Notes under the pieces: generated by a model
Database searches by the model: none
The model's input: the letters and a program-made list of their open reading frames with translations, nothing else
What the model was told of the DNA's origin: nothing
In this document: positions 35,226-44,693 of the stretch, one piece after another
How the letters are laid out: each line of letters starts with the position of its first letter
Numbering within the stretch: position 1 is the stretch's first letter
Translations under genes and position numbers: made by a program
From: an uncultured Roseovarius sp.
GTDB lineage: Bacteria > Pseudomonadota > Alphaproteobacteria > Rhodobacterales > Rhodobacteraceae
DNA length: 64,000 nucleotides
NCBI GenBank assembly: GCA_947503145.1
Contig: CANNCP010000009.1
Span: 116,596 to 180,595 of the forward strand
Reading direction: 5' to 3'

Positions 35226-35992
35226 CCGCGTTGCCACAAGTGTTTCGCGATGTGCCGATGGCGCATCGCGCCTTGCATGACGTTGGCGCGGGCCGCCCGG
35301 AAAATTCGCGCGTGGCGATCCACGCGGCGATTGCGGCAGGCTATGGCATCGAGATGGACCTGCAACTGTCGCGCGACGGACAGGCGGTGGTGTTTCACGA
35401 TTATGATCTGGCGCGCCTCACCGGTGCTACGGGCACCGTGCAGCAGGCCAGCGCTGCCACGCTGGCGGCCACGCCGCTGACCGGCGGCGATGAGGGTATA
35501 CCGACATTCGCGGAGGTGCTGACGCTGGTCGCGGGCCGCGCGCCGCTGCTGGTCGAACTGAAGGATCAGCACGGCGAGATGGGCGTCTCGGACGGGCGGC
35601 TGGAGGCGGCGGTGGCACGGGATATTGCGGGCTATGCAGGGCCGCTGGCGCTGATGTCGTTCAACCCGCATTCGGTGATCGCGCTGGCCGAACTCTGCCC
35701 GGAGGTGCCGCGCGGGATCGTGACCAGCGCCTATGCCGCGCAAGACTGGCCGGAGCTGCCGGATGATCGGCTCCGCGCGCGGCTGCGGGGAATCCCGGAT
35801 TTCGATGCGGCGGGGGCGGCGTTCATCAGTCATGAGGTCGCGGATCTGCACCGCCCGCGCGTGGCCGAGATCAAGGCAGGTGGAGCGGCCATCCTGTGCT
35901 GGACCGTGCGCAATGCCGCACAGGAAGCGGAGGCGCGGCGCATCGCCCACAATATCACGTTCGAGGGATATCTGGCCGCAATCCCGGCTTGA
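35222..35992 (+). CDS. glycerophosphodiester phosphodiesterase family protein
   Basis: 256 residues of the GDPD TIM barrel. The catalytic N-terminus reads MAHRALHDVG ... PENSRVAIHAAIAAGYGIEM then DLQLSRDGQAVVFHD (Glu/Asp metal ligands and HD acid/base). LVELKDQ and CWTVRNAA follow further on. It would split glycerophosphodiesters to glycerol-3-phosphate and an alcohol. No signal peptide, so it is cytoplasmic. It overlaps ridA by 4 bp. Confidence 0.88.
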   Translation: MTALPQVFRDVPMAHRALHDVGAGRPENSRVAIHAAIAAGYGIEMDLQLSRDGQAVVFHDYDLARLTGATGTVQQASAATLAATPLTGGDEGIPTFAEVLTLVAGRAPLLVELKDQHGEMGVSDGRLEAAVARDIAGYAGPLALMSFNPHSVIALAELCPEVPRGIVTSAYAAQDWPELPDDRLRARLRGIPDFDAAGAAFISHEVADLHRPRVAEIKAGGAAILCWTVRNAAQEAEARRIAHNITFEGYLAAIPA

Positions 35993-36041
35993 ACCTGCGC
36001 CAACGCGCCACAGATTGAGAATGGCAAGAGGCAAGGGCGCC

Positions 36042-37229
36042 ATGACCGAAACCGAACTGATTATCGAGACCCATGACAGTCTGGCGCAGATCTCCGTGCG
36101 CGACTGGGACGGCTGCGCCTGCCCGGAGGCTTTGACCGGGGGCCGTGCGATTGACCCCTTTACCACGCACCGGTTCCTGCTGGCTCTGGAACAGAGCGGC
36201 TCGGTCGGGCCGGGCACCGGATGGCAGGCGCAATACATGACGGTGCGTAAAGGCGGACAGGTCATCGCCTGCGCGCCGCTCTATGCCAAGTCACACAGTC
36301 AGGGCGAATATATATTCGATCACAATTGGGCACATGCCTATGAGAGCGCAGGCGGGCGCTACTATCCCAAACTGCAGATCGCTGTGCCCTTTACCCCGGT
36401 CACCGGGCGGCGGTTCCTGACCCGGCCCGGGTTCGAAGACGTGGGCCGCGCGGCGCTGGTGCAGGGCGCTGTGCAGATGGCGGAACGGCATCGCCTGTCA
36501 TCGCTGCATGTCACTTTCTGCACCGCAGACGAGGCGGCAGCGGGTGCCGGGGCGGGCCTGATGCCGCGCCGCAGTCAGCAGTTTCACTGGGTGAATGCAG
36601 ATTATAAGGATTTTGACGGATTTCTGGCGCAGCTGAACGCGCGCAAGCGCAAGAACATCCGCAAGGAACGCCGGACCGCGCAGGATTTCGGTGGTGAGAT
36701 CGTGGCGCTGACGGGCGACGCGATCAAGCCGGAACATTGGGATGCATTCTGGCAGTTCTACCAGGATACTGGTGCACGCAAGTGGGGCACGCCCTACCTG
36801 ACGCGGGCGTTTTTCGACATCGCACAGGATACGCTGCGCGATGATATCCTGTTGGTGCTGGCGCTGCGGGGCGGGCGCGCGGTGGCGGGTGCGATGAACG
36901 TGATCGGGGCGCAGGCGCTCTTTGGCCGGTACTGGGGCTGTATCGAGGATCATCCCTGCCTGCATTTCGAACTGTGTTATTATCGGGCCATCGACTATGC
37001 TATTGTTCATGGTCTGGCCCGCGTCGAGGCCGGCGCGCAGGGTGAGCACAAGCTGGCGCGCGGCTATCTGCCGGTCACCACACATTCGCTGCATTGGCTG
37101 GCCGATCCGGGCTTTGCCGAGGCGGTGGCGCACTATCTGGAGGCCGAAAAGGATGCGGTGGATCAGGAGATCGATATCCTGACCGCCTATGGCCCGTTCC
37201 GTAAGATCAAGGTGGAGGACAACCTGTGA
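36042..37229 (+). CDS. FemAB-like GNAT N-acyltransferase (DUF482/PF04339)
   Basis: 395 residues. Features of the peptidogalycan-biosynthesis-type (DUF482) family include [17 protein letters not shown], the conserved [13 protein letters not shown] basic stretch, [20 protein letters not shown], and [12 protein letters not shown] near the C-terminus. The family is predicted to transfer acyl or aminoacyl groups and its substrate is unproven. The ATG at 36042 has AAGGG 5 bases upstream; an in-frame ATG at 36021 is an alternative. It overlaps phhB by 4 bp. Confidence 0.85.
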   Translation: MTETELIIETHDSLAQISVRDWDGCACPEALTGGRAIDPFTTHRFLLALEQSGSVGPGTGWQAQYMTVRKGGQVIACAPLYAKSHSQGEYIFDHNWAHAYESAGGRYYPKLQIAVPFTPVTGRRFLTRPGFEDVGRAALVQGAVQMAERHRLSSLHVTFCTADEAAAGAGAGLMPRRSQQFHWVNADYKDFDGFLAQLNARKRKNIRKERRTAQDFGGEIVALTGDAIKPEHWDAFWQFYQDTGARKWGTPYLTRAFFDIAQDTLRDDILLVLALRGGRAVAGAMNVIGAQALFGRYWGCIEDHPCLHFELCYYRAIDYAIVHGLARVEAGAQGEHKLARGYLPVTTHSLHWLADPGFAEAVAHYLEAEKDAVDQEIDILTAYGPFRKIKVEDNL

Positions 37230-37522
37230 CCGAGAAATTGAGCGATACCGCACGCGCCACGATGCTGGCACCGCTGCTGGAGAGTGGCTGGGCGATGGTG
37301 GAGGGGCGCGATGCGATCTGCAAGGGCTACAAGTTCGCGGATTTCGCCGACGCGTTCGGGTTCATGACCCGCACGGCGATCTGGGCCGAGAAGTGGAACC
37401 ATCATCCCGAGTGGTTCAACGTCTATAACCGGGTCGAGGTTACGCTGAGCACCCATGACGTGGGCGGGCTGAGTGCGCTCGACGCCAAGCTGGCGCGCAA
37501 GATGGACACGCTCGCCGGGTAG
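37226..37522 (+). CDS. phhB: pterin-4-alpha-carbinolamine dehydratase
   Basis: 98 residues, the normal family length. The active-site segment [24 protein letters not shown] contains the paired His and the Trp, read here as [12 protein letters not shown]. It dehydrates 4a-hydroxytetrahydrobiopterin during pterin recycling, although many bacteria carrying it have other or extra roles. The start is GTG, overlapping the previous stop (GTGA). Confidence 0.92.
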   Translation: MTEKLSDTARATMLAPLLESGWAMVEGRDAICKGYKFADFADAFGFMTRTAIWAEKWNHHPEWFNVYNRVEVTLSTHDVGGLSALDAKLARKMDTLAG

Positions 37523-37532
37523 TGGGGTGAGA

Positions 37533-37607
37533 GGGGGGCGTTGCCCCCCGCGCCGGATTTCAGAGAAATCCAACGCTGCCCCCAGGATATTTACGGCAAG
37601 AAGAAAC
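37533..37607 (+). repeat. gene-end hairpin plus a recurrent roseobacter intergenic motif
   Basis: A 7-bp hairpin GGGGGGC-GTT-GCCCCCC (37533-37549), a second GGATTT / AAATCC (37555-37571), then AGGATATTTACGGCAAGAAG. I recall similar strings at many gene ends in Rhodobacteraceae. A related string (AGTATTTGGGGAATAGTGAA) lies on the minus strand near 4697-4721. The hairpins may also terminate the phhB operon. Confidence 0.45.
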
Positions 37608-37635
37608 AAGGGCGGGGGACGCCCGGTATGCTACC

Positions 37636-38124
37636 TTAGAGGGATGCGAGCAGTGCCTCGCCGCCAGAGACGTCGCAGACGCCGGGATTTTCTTCGGCTT
37701 GCAGCACGGTCACGGTGCCGTCTTCGACGACCATCGCATAGCGTTTGGATCGGTTGATGAGGCCTGCGGGCGGGGCCGAAAATTCCAGCCCGAGTGTCTT
37801 GGTAAAGGTTGCCTCGGGATCGCCGAGCATGGTGATGCCTGCGTCCGTGGCGCCGGTGGCTTCGCCCCAGTTCTTCATCACGAAGGGGTCATTGACGCTG
37901 ATGCAGATGATTTCATCCACGCCCTTGGCGTCAAAGTCGGTCTTGGTACGCACAAAGCTGGGCACATGCGAAGAGTGGCAGGTCGGGGTGAAGGCCCCCG
38001 GCACGGCAAAGATCACCACCTTGCGTCCGGCCAGTTTGTCGGCCAGATCGACCGGTGCCGGGCCGTCTGCGCCCATTGCCAGGAGGGTGGAGGCCGGAAG
38101 CTTGTCGCCTTTGGTGATGGTCAT
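37636..38124 (-). CDS. peroxiredoxin (Prx5/AHP1 type)
   Basis: 162 residues. The peroxidatic Cys49 is in PGAFTPTCHSSHVPSF, the Prx5 signature, and a later Cys (NPGVCDVSGG) may be the resolving residue. It reduces hydrogen peroxide and organic hydroperoxides in the cytoplasm with glutathione/glutaredoxin or thioredoxin. It is divergent from the ferredoxin-reductase-like gene across a 93-bp gap. Confidence 0.93.
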   Translation of the reverse strand: MTITKGDKLPASTLLAMGADGPAPVDLADKLAGRKVVIFAVPGAFTPTCHSSHVPSFVRTKTDFDAKGVDEIICISVNDPFVMKNWGEATGATDAGITMLGDPEATFTKTLGLEFSAPPAGLINRSKRYAMVVEDGTVTVLQAEENPGVCDVSGGEALLASL

Positions 38125-38217
38125 TGTCGTATCCTGTCTGTCAATTGCGGTTAGCGTTGCTTTAGATATAGGATTTATGCAGCAGATGTTAACTCTTTAA
38201 ATCAGCAGGAGGGCGGG

Positions 38218-39429
38218 ATGACCAATGTCGTTGTGATCGGGGCCGGGCAGGCAGGGTCGTCACTGGTGGCGAAGCTGCGCAATACGGGCTTTGACGGGCA
38301 GATCACACTCATCGGCAAAGAGGCCGCCCCGCCCTATCAGCGCCCGCCCCTGTCCAAGAAATACCTGCTGGGCGAGATGGCATTGGAGCGGCTTTATCTG
38401 CGGCCCGAGAGCTTTTATGCCGAGAACGGGATTGACCTGCATCTGGGCCAGGAGGTGACAGCGATCGACCGCGCGGGTCAGGCTGTCACAGTGGGCGACC
38501 GGCACCTGCCCTACGATCATCTGGTGCTGACGACCGGCTCGGTGCCGCGGCGCCTGCCCGCTGCGGTGGGTGGCGATCTGGATGGCGTGTTCGTGGTGCG
38601 CGACCTCGCGGACGTGGATGCAATGGCACCGCGTTTCATGCCCGCGAAACATGTGCTGATCGTCGGCGGCGGCTATATTGGGCTGGAGGCGGCGGCGGTG
38701 GCGGCCAGCAAGGGTCTGAAGGTCACTCTGGTCGAGATGGCGGACCGCATCCTGCAACGGGTCGCAGCCCCCGAGACGTCGGATTACTTTCGCGCGCTGC
38801 ACATCGTGCACGGTGTCGATATCCGCGAGGGGCTGGGACTGGAGACGTTGCTGGGCGAGGGCAGCGTGACCGGTGCCCGGCTGAGCGATGGCACCGAGTT
38901 GGCAGTGGATTTCGTCATCGTCGGCGTCGGCATCACGCCCGCCACGACGTTGGCCGAAATGTCCGGCCTGATGATCGAGAACGGCATCAAGGTGAACGCG
39001 CTGGGTCAGACCAGCGATCCGGTAATCTGGGCCGCGGGCGATTGCGCCTCTTTCCCGTATAATGGTGGACGTATCCGGCTGGAAAGCGTGCCCAATGCCA
39101 TCGACATGGCCGAATGTGTCGCCGAGAACATCATGGGGGCGGAAAGGACTTATGTGCCGCAGCCCTGGTTCTGGTCGGATCAGTATGATGTCAAGCTGCA
39201 GATTGCGGGCCTCAATACTGGCTATGACCGGATCGTGACCCGGCCGGGGGATGCCGAAGGGGCGACCTCGTTCTGGTACTACAAGGGCGCACAGCTGCTG
39301 GCGGTGGACGCGATGAACGAGCCGCGCGCCTACATGGTCGGCAAGCGCCTGATCGAAGCGGGCAAATCGCCCGATCCCGAGGCGGTGGCCGATACCGCAA
39401 CGGATCTGAAGACGCTGCTGCGCGGGTGA
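38218..39429 (+). CDS. FAD-dependent ferredoxin/rhodocoxin-type reductase
   Basis: 403 residues with two Rossmann folds: FAD site VVIGAGQAGSSLVAKLR at the N-terminus, NAD site VLIVGGGYIGLEAAAVAASK, and the second FAD motif VIWAAGDCASF. The family passes electrons from NAD(P)H to [2Fe-2S] ferredoxins serving P450s or dioxygenases. No ferredoxin or oxygenase is adjacent. AGGAGGGCGG lies just before the ATG. Its stop overlaps the GTG of rsmD. Confidence 0.9.
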   Translation: MTNVVVIGAGQAGSSLVAKLRNTGFDGQITLIGKEAAPPYQRPPLSKKYLLGEMALERLYLRPESFYAENGIDLHLGQEVTAIDRAGQAVTVGDRHLPYDHLVLTTGSVPRRLPAAVGGDLDGVFVVRDLADVDAMAPRFMPAKHVLIVGGGYIGLEAAAVAASKGLKVTLVEMADRILQRVAAPETSDYFRALHIVHGVDIREGLGLETLLGEGSVTGARLSDGTELAVDFVIVGVGITPATTLAEMSGLMIENGIKVNALGQTSDPVIWAAGDCASFPYNGGRIRLESVPNAIDMAECVAENIMGAERTYVPQPWFWSDQYDVKLQIAGLNTGYDRIVTRPGDAEGATSFWYYKGAQLLAVDAMNEPRAYMVGKRLIEAGKSPDPEAVADTATDLKTLLRG

Positions 39430-40001
39430 GGATCATCGGCGGCGCGTTTCGCGGGCGGCGGCTCGCCTCGGTCGGCAAGGGGGACGCGGCTGCGCAGCTG
39501 CGCCCGACGGCGGACCGGGTGCGCGAGAGCCTCTTTAATGTGCTGGGCAATGCCCATGACGCGCCGCAGTCGGGCGCGCGGGTGCTGGACCTATTTGCAG
39601 GCACGGGGGCGCTGGGGCTGGAGGCGTTGTCGCGCGGCGCGGCACATGTCACCTTTGTCGAGAGCGGACGCAAGGCGCTGGGCCTGCTGGACCAGAACAT
39701 TGCGCTGTGCCGGGCGGAGGCTGACTGCCGGGTGCTGCGCCGCGATGCGCGGCGAATCGGTGTGGTGGATGCCGCGCCTTTTGATCTGATCTTTCTCGAT
39801 CCGCCCTATGGGCGCGGTCTGGGCGAGCAGACGCTGGAAGCGGCATTGCGCGGCGGCTGGCTGGCCCCCGGCGCGCTGGTGGTCTGGGAGGAAGGCGCGG
39901 CACTTGCACCGCCCGCTGGCCTGTCGCAGGTTGATCAGCGCCGCTATGGCGATACGGTGATCACGCTTCTGGAGCACATCGGCGACGGTGTCGTCACTTG
40001 A
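39426..40001 (+). CDS. rsmD: 16S rRNA (guanine(966)-N2)-methyltransferase
   Basis: 191 residues. It starts GTG-AGG-ATC, giving MRIIGGAFRGRRL, the typical RsmD start. The SAM site is VLDLFAGTGALGLEALSRGA and the catalytic motif IFLDPPYG (DPPY). It methylates G966 of 16S rRNA on the assembled 30S subunit. It overlaps the upstream reductase gene by 4 bp and the convergent next gene by 8 bp. Confidence 0.95.
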   Translation: MRIIGGAFRGRRLASVGKGDAAAQLRPTADRVRESLFNVLGNAHDAPQSGARVLDLFAGTGALGLEALSRGAAHVTFVESGRKALGLLDQNIALCRAEADCRVLRRDARRIGVVDAAPFDLIFLDPPYGRGLGEQTLEAALRGGWLAPGALVVWEEGAALAPPAGLSQVDQRRYGDTVITLLEHIGDGVVT

Positions 40002-40374
40002 TGGTGCGCCCGTTCTGGACGGTAAACTTCTGACGCGCATTGCCATAGGCCCAGGCCAGTCCATCGGCGGTGCGCACGATGCTGTAGCTGGTCCAGCCGG
40101 TATGTTCCCACCAGCTCTGATATTCGTCATTTGCCTGATTAACCCGCCACTTGCCCTGTTCGGGGCTGCCGCCTTCGGGGAGGTAGATCGTCATGCCATC
40201 AGGCGCAAAATAGGATTTGTAGGGCGCGCCATCCCAGTCGCCGACGATGGTGTTACCGGTCAGAAGCGCGGTGATCTCTGGCGCGGTCAGGCGTATCTCC
40301 TGGGCATGGGCGATGCCGGGCGCAAGCAGCAGCGCGGCGGCAGCGGCGACAAGATAGGAGCGGCGAGTGATCAA
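39994..40374 (-). CDS. small secreted protein of unknown function
   Basis: 126 residues. The signal peptide RRSYLVAAAAALLLAPGIAHA is evident. The mature part has LTAPEITALLTGNTIVGDW and GKWRVNQANDEYQSWWEHT, a pattern resembling small DUF995-like periplasmic proteins with a Trp-rich beta sheet. It overlaps the end of rsmD tail-to-tail. I am confident that it is a gene but not of its function. Confidence 0.7.
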   Translation of the reverse strand: MITRRSYLVAAAAALLLAPGIAHAQEIRLTAPEITALLTGNTIVGDWDGAPYKSYFAPDGMTIYLPEGGSPEQGKWRVNQANDEYQSWWEHTGWTSYSIVRTADGLAWAYGNARQKFTVQNGRTIK

Positions 40375-40456
40375 ATGCTTGCCCTCTGGCTATGTGCGGC
40401 GGGTGGTTGGCGTCCGTCAGACTGATGAATGATATATAGGAACGCGCCGGGTAAAT

Positions 40457-41731
40457 TTAAACCGACCCGTGGACCGGCGGGGCGATCAGCAGGGCGCGAA
40501 AGTCGTTTACGTTGGTCAACGTCGGGCCGGTGACGACCTGCCCGCCGATCTGCCCAAAGAAGCGATGCGCATCATTGTCGGCCAGTGCCTGCGCCGGATC
40601 AAGCCCCGCAGCCGCGGCGCGGGCCAGTGTTTCGGGACCGATCAGGGCGCCTGCCACCTCGGCGGCCCCATCGACGCCGTCGGTATCGCAGGCGATGGCG
40701 TCGATGCCCGGTGCGCCATTCAGCGCAATCGCCAGCGCCAGCGCGTATTCCGCGTTCGGCCCGCCGATGCCGTCGCCGCGCCGCGTGACCGTCAGTTCGC
40801 CCCCTGACAGCAACAGCAGAGGGTGTGCGCCCGGAACCAGCGCCGCCTGCCGTTCCAGCGCGGCGGCAGCATGGGCGCAGGCCACGTCGCGCGCCTCGCC
40901 TTCGAGTGCCGCGCCGAGGATCTGCACGTCGATGCCCGCTGCGTTTGCCAGCCGGGCGGCGGCGGCCAACGATTGCGCGGGTGCCGCATAAATCATGTTC
41001 TTGACGCGGGAGAGGCGCGCATCGTCCGGGGGCAGCGGCGCTCCACCCGCGCGCAGATAGGCGTCTATCGAGGCGGGCGGCGTGACGCTCCAGCGCGTCA
41101 ATGCGGCCAGCGCCTGCGCGGCGTCGCCGGTATCGCCCACTGTCGGCCCGCTGGCGATGTCGCCGGGATCATCGCCGGGCACGTCCGAGATCATCAGTGC
41201 CAGCATGCGTGCGGGATATGCGGCGGCGGCCAGCTTGCCGCCCTTGACCGCCGATATCTGTTTACGGATACCGTTGATCACGCTGATCGGGGCACCGCTG
41301 GCCAGCAGCGCATCGGTCAGAGCCTGCTTCTCGGCCAGCGTGATCCCCTTGGCCGGTGCGGTCAGCAGGGCAGAGCCGCCGCCAGAGATGAGTGCCAGCA
41401 CGAAATCATTCTCGCCCAGCCCCTCCAACAGGTCCAGCATGCGACGCGTGGCCTGCAGGCCGGCCGCGTCGGGCACAGGATGCGCGGCCTGGGCGATCTG
41501 GATGCCTGCGCAGGGCCGGGCATAGCCGTAGCGGGTGATCACCAGCCCCTCGCACGGGCCCCATTCAGCCTCGACCGCCTCGGCCATCCGCGCCGAGGCC
41601 TTGCCCGCGCCGACCACCACAAGCCGCCCGCCGGGCCTGGATGGGAGGGCGGTGGCAAGGCTGCGCATCGGGTCGGCCACTTCGACCGCGCGATCAAAGA
41701 GTGAGCGAAGCAGGGTAGCAGGATCGGGCAT
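40457..41731 (-). CDS. glycerate 2-kinase / hydroxypyruvate reductase (MOFRL family)
   Basis: 424 residues. The N-terminal domain has RLVVVGAGKASARMAEAVE, LALISGGGSALLTAPAKG and VINGIRKQISAVKGGKL. The C-terminal MOFRL domain has LLLLSGGELTVTRRGDGIG and the Asp-rich AIACDTDGVDG. Enzymes of this family (GarK2/TtuD) phosphorylate D-glycerate at carbon 2 in glyoxylate and serine-cycle metabolism; 'hydroxypyruvate reductase' is the older name. The start at 41731 is the family start. It is divergent from crcB. Confidence 0.9.
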   Translation of the reverse strand: MPDPATLLRSLFDRAVEVADPMRSLATALPSRPGGRLVVVGAGKASARMAEAVEAEWGPCEGLVITRYGYARPCAGIQIAQAAHPVPDAAGLQATRRMLDLLEGLGENDFVLALISGGGSALLTAPAKGITLAEKQALTDALLASGAPISVINGIRKQISAVKGGKLAAAAYPARMLALMISDVPGDDPGDIASGPTVGDTGDAAQALAALTRWSVTPPASIDAYLRAGGAPLPPDDARLSRVKNMIYAAPAQSLAAAARLANAAGIDVQILGAALEGEARDVACAHAAAALERQAALVPGAHPLLLLSGGELTVTRRGDGIGGPNAEYALALAIALNGAPGIDAIACDTDGVDGAAEVAGALIGPETLARAAAAGLDPAQALADNDAHRFFGQIGGQVVTGPTLTNVNDFRALLIAPPVHGSV

Positions 41732-41861
41732 GATGGTTCTTTCGGTACATTCGGACGCGATGGTAGCGCCCACCCGTCGGGCGTAACAGTGGATTTGCAC
41801 GGGCTTTGTGAAGCTGCAGCCCAACTTGACAACCAACGCCCCCCGCGCGACAGACGCAGAT

Positions 41862-42239
41862 ATGATCGCAAGCTTTCTTCTGGTCGCTCTGGGCGGCGCC
41901 ATCGGGGCCATGTTGCGCTTTGGCACCGGGCTGATGGTGGGGCGCGTGACAGGGCATGGCTTTCCTTTGGCGACACTGATGGTGAACATATCAGGCTCGT
42001 TCCTGATGGGGCTGTTTGTGGTCTGGTCCTTGCATCGCGGCGCGGGGCATTTGAACCCGCTGGTGATGACCGGACTTCTAGGGGGATTTACCACGTTTTC
42101 GGCGTTCTCGCTTGACGCGCTCACCTTGTTCGAGCGCGGTCAGCCACTGGCGGCGGCGGGGTATGTGGCGGTGTCGGTGACAGCGTCGATTGCGGCATTG
42201 ACGCTTGGGGTAATGATGGCACGAGGAATATGGGCATGA
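41862..42239 (+). CDS. crcB: fluoride channel CrcB/Fluc
   Basis: 125 residues with four membrane helices. Family motifs are GGAIGAMLRFGTG, FPLATLMVNISGSFLMG and GLLGGFTTFSAFSLD, which contain the pore Asn, Thr and Phe residues. It exports fluoride from the cytoplasm as a dual-topology dimer. The start at 41862 removes a non-hydrophobic leader present in the longer frame. Its stop overlaps the rluC start. I looked for the fluoride riboswitch upstream and did not see one. Confidence 0.93.
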   Translation: MIASFLLVALGGAIGAMLRFGTGLMVGRVTGHGFPLATLMVNISGSFLMGLFVVWSLHRGAGHLNPLVMTGLLGGFTTFSAFSLDALTLFERGQPLAAAGYVAVSVTASIAALTLGVMMARGIWA

Positions 42240-43282
42240 GACGGGTGCAAAAGATCCGGATCGGAGAAGATGACGGCGATCAGCGGTTTGACCGCTGGCT
42301 GCGTGCGCAATTCCCGCATCTGAGCCATGGGCGAATCGAAAAACTGTGTCGAAAGGGCGAGTTCCGCGTTGATGGCAAGCGCGTGAAACCGGCAACACGT
42401 CTGGAGGTAGGTCAGCTCGTGCGGGTCCCGCCCCTGCCGGATGAGGCCGAGACCCAGGCCCAGAGCCGCGCGCAGGTGTCGGATGCCGATGCCAAGATGA
42501 TCCGCGCCTGCGTCATCTACCGCGACGATCATGTGATCGCGCTGAACAAGCCCCCCGGCCTGCCGGTGCAGGGCGGATCAAAGCAGACGCGCCATGTCGA
42601 TGGCCTGTCCGAGGCGCTGCGCTTTGGTCTTGAGGAAAAACCGCGCCTCGTGCACCGGCTGGACAAGGACACCTCGGGTGTTCTGGTGCTGGCGCGCACT
42701 CGCGAGGCGGCCAGGGGGCTGACGGCGGCCTTTCGCCACCGCGCCACGCGCAAGATCTACTGGGCAGCGGTCGCCGGTGTGCCGAACCCGCGTATGGGCA
42801 CCGTAAAATACGGGCTGGTCAAGGCACCCGGACACGGGGCCAAGGGCGAGGGCGAAAAGATGCATTGCCTGCATCCGCGCGAAGTGGACGCGACGCCCGG
42901 CGCGAAACACGCCACCACCGATTACGCAGTGCTGGAGGCGGCAGGCAGCCGTACCGCCTGGGTGGCGCTGGTGCCGATCACCGGGCGCACCCATCAGTTG
43001 CGCGCGCATATGGCCGAACTGGGACACCCCATTGTCGGCGACGGCAAATATGGCGGGTCGGGTCAGGAGAATCTCGGCGATGGCTGGGGTGCGCAACTGG
43101 GTGGCGACGTGTCGAAAAAGCTGCATTTGCACGCGCGCAGCCTGATCATCGAGCATCCCGCAACAAAGAACGTGCTGCACCTCACGGCGCCGATGCCCGC
43201 GCACATGGCGCATACATGGGAGCTGTTCCAGTGGTCCGCCAAGGATGTTCCGATCGATCCGTTTGACGAGGAAGAGCTGTGA
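42236..43282 (+). CDS. rluC: RluA/RluC-family 23S rRNA pseudouridine synthase
   Basis: 348 residues. An N-terminal S4 RNA-binding domain (RFDRWLRAQFPHLSHGRIEK, VDGKRVKPATRLEVGQ) precedes the catalytic domain with HRLDKDTSGVLVLAR, containing the catalytic Asp. RluC makes pseudouridines in 23S rRNA. The ATG at 42236 has AGGA 8 bases upstream, better than the ATG at 42230. It overlaps crcB and the next gene by 4 bp each. Confidence 0.92.
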   Translation: MRRVQKIRIGEDDGDQRFDRWLRAQFPHLSHGRIEKLCRKGEFRVDGKRVKPATRLEVGQLVRVPPLPDEAETQAQSRAQVSDADAKMIRACVIYRDDHVIALNKPPGLPVQGGSKQTRHVDGLSEALRFGLEEKPRLVHRLDKDTSGVLVLARTREAARGLTAAFRHRATRKIYWAAVAGVPNPRMGTVKYGLVKAPGHGAKGEGEKMHCLHPREVDATPGAKHATTDYAVLEAAGSRTAWVALVPITGRTHQLRAHMAELGHPIVGDGKYGGSGQENLGDGWGAQLGGDVSKKLHLHARSLIIEHPATKNVLHLTAPMPAHMAHTWELFQWSAKDVPIDPFDEEEL

Positions 43283-43962
43283 GCCGTCCCTTGCGTCTGG
43301 TGATTTTCGATGTGGATGGTACGCTGGTGGACAGCCAGAGCGACATCATCGCTGCCATGACCCATGCCTTTGACGGTATGGGCGAGCCGGTCCCGGCAAG
43401 CACTGATATTCTGAATATCGTCGGTCTGTCGCTCGACGTGGCAATGGGGCGGCTGGCACCTGATCTGCCTGTGGATGCCCATGTGCGACTGGTGGAGGGA
43501 TACAAGAACGCTTATATGGCGCTGCGCATCACCACGGGTGCGGCGCAATCCTCGCCGCTTTACCCCGGTGCGCAGGCGGCTCTTGAGGCGCTGCATGCGG
43601 ATCCCGAAACGCTGCTGGGCGTGGCGACGGGCAAGTCGCGCCGGGGGCTGGACAAGCTGCTGGAGGGGCACAATCTGACGGGTATGTTTATTACACAGCA
43701 GGTGGCCGATTTTCATCCCTCGAAACCGCATCCGGCGATGATCGCGGCGGCGCTGGCAGAAACCGGCGTCGATTCACGTGCCGCCGTGATGATTGGTGAC
43801 ACGAGCTATGATATGGAAATGGCGAAATCCGCAGGCGTTGCCGCCATCGGAGTCAGCTGGGGGTATCATCCGACCTCTGCACTTGGCGCTGCAGACGTGG
43901 TGATAGACCGTTTCGCCGATCTGCCGGATGCGCTGGAGACGTTGTTGGAGACCACAACATGA
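43279..43962 (+). CDS. HAD-IA hydrolase, phosphoglycolate-phosphatase-like
   Basis: 227 residues. Motif I is LVIFDVDGTLVDSQSD (nucleophile and acid Asp), motif II GVATGKSRRG, motif III the Lys in SKPHPAM, and motif IV VMIGDTSYDMEMAKSAG. It dephosphorylates a small phosphoester; phosphoglycolate or a nucleotide is likely but unproven. The start is GTG, overlapping the rluC stop (GTGA). It is co-transcribed with rluC and the ATP12 gene. Confidence 0.9.
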   Translation: MSRPLRLVIFDVDGTLVDSQSDIIAAMTHAFDGMGEPVPASTDILNIVGLSLDVAMGRLAPDLPVDAHVRLVEGYKNAYMALRITTGAAQSSPLYPGAQAALEALHADPETLLGVATGKSRRGLDKLLEGHNLTGMFITQQVADFHPSKPHPAMIAAALAETGVDSRAAVMIGDTSYDMEMAKSAGVAAIGVSWGYHPTSALGAADVVIDRFADLPDALETLLETTT

Positions 43963-44693
43963 GCGAATGGAAGGCCAAGCGGTTCTGGACCCGGGCGAAA
44001 GCGACAGAAGAGCCGGGCGGCCACGGTGTGGCGCTCGATGCGCGGCCGGTCAATACGCCGGGCAAGACGCGGCTGATCGTGCCGACCCGCGCCATGGCCG
44101 AGGCCATCGCTGCGGAATGGGACGCACAGGGCGCGGAGATCAACCCGAACACGATGCCGATCACCCGATCGGCCAATTCCGCGCTGGAGAAGGTCAACCA
44201 TCAGCATGGTGCCGTGGCGGAGATGATCGCAGACTATGGCGACAGCGATCTGCTGTGCTATCGCGCCGTCTCACCGGTGGAACTGGTGGCGCGACAGGCG
44301 GCGGCGTGGGATCCGTTGCTGGATTGGGCCGAATCGGCCCTTGGGGTGCGCCTTGGGGTGCATGCAGGCGTGATGCACCACCCACAAGATGGGGCAGCAC
44401 TGGAAAAACTGCGCGCCGAGGTGCACGCGCAAGATAATTTCGCCCTGACAGCGCTGCATGATCTGGTCAGCCTCTCGGGTTCTCTGGTGATCGGGCTGGC
44501 CGCGATCCGGGATGCACAACCGATTGATAACCTCTGGAAAACTTCGCGTATTGATGAGGACTGGCAGGCCGAGATCTGGGGCGAGGACGAAGAGGCGACC
44601 GCGCTGGCGATGCACAAGGCTGAGGCATTTTTACATGCCAAACGGTTTTTTGATCTGAGCCGGGCTGCAGACGAAGCGCATCCACTATCCTGA
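43959..44693 (+). CDS. ATP12-family F1-ATPase assembly chaperone
   Basis: 244 residues matching the alphaproteobacterial/mitochondrial ATP12 family: KRFWTRAKATEEPGGHGVAL, VPTRAMAEAIAAEWDAQG, SDLLCYRAVSPVELVARQAA. In mitochondria ATP12 escorts the F1 alpha subunit; the bacterial role is presumed similar. It is the last gene of the crcB-rluC-HAD-ATP12 run with 4-bp overlaps. The F1 genes themselves are outside the window. Confidence 0.9.
   Translation: MSEWKAKRFWTRAKATEEPGGHGVALDARPVNTPGKTRLIVPTRAMAEAIAAEWDAQGAEINPNTMPITRSANSALEKVNHQHGAVAEMIADYGDSDLLCYRAVSPVELVARQAAAWDPLLDWAESALGVRLGVHAGVMHHPQDGAALEKLRAEVHAQDNFALTALHDLVSLSGSLVIGLAAIRDAQPIDNLWKTSRIDEDWQAEIWGEDEEATALAMHKAEAFLHAKRFFDLSRAADEAHPLS

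Noticed and set aside
41732..41861. Fluoride riboswitch upstream of crcB
   Set aside because: A GATGG string is present, but the flanking helices and the downstream conserved block of the crcB-motif riboswitch do not form; the region is also the 5' end and promoter region of the divergent kinase gene.
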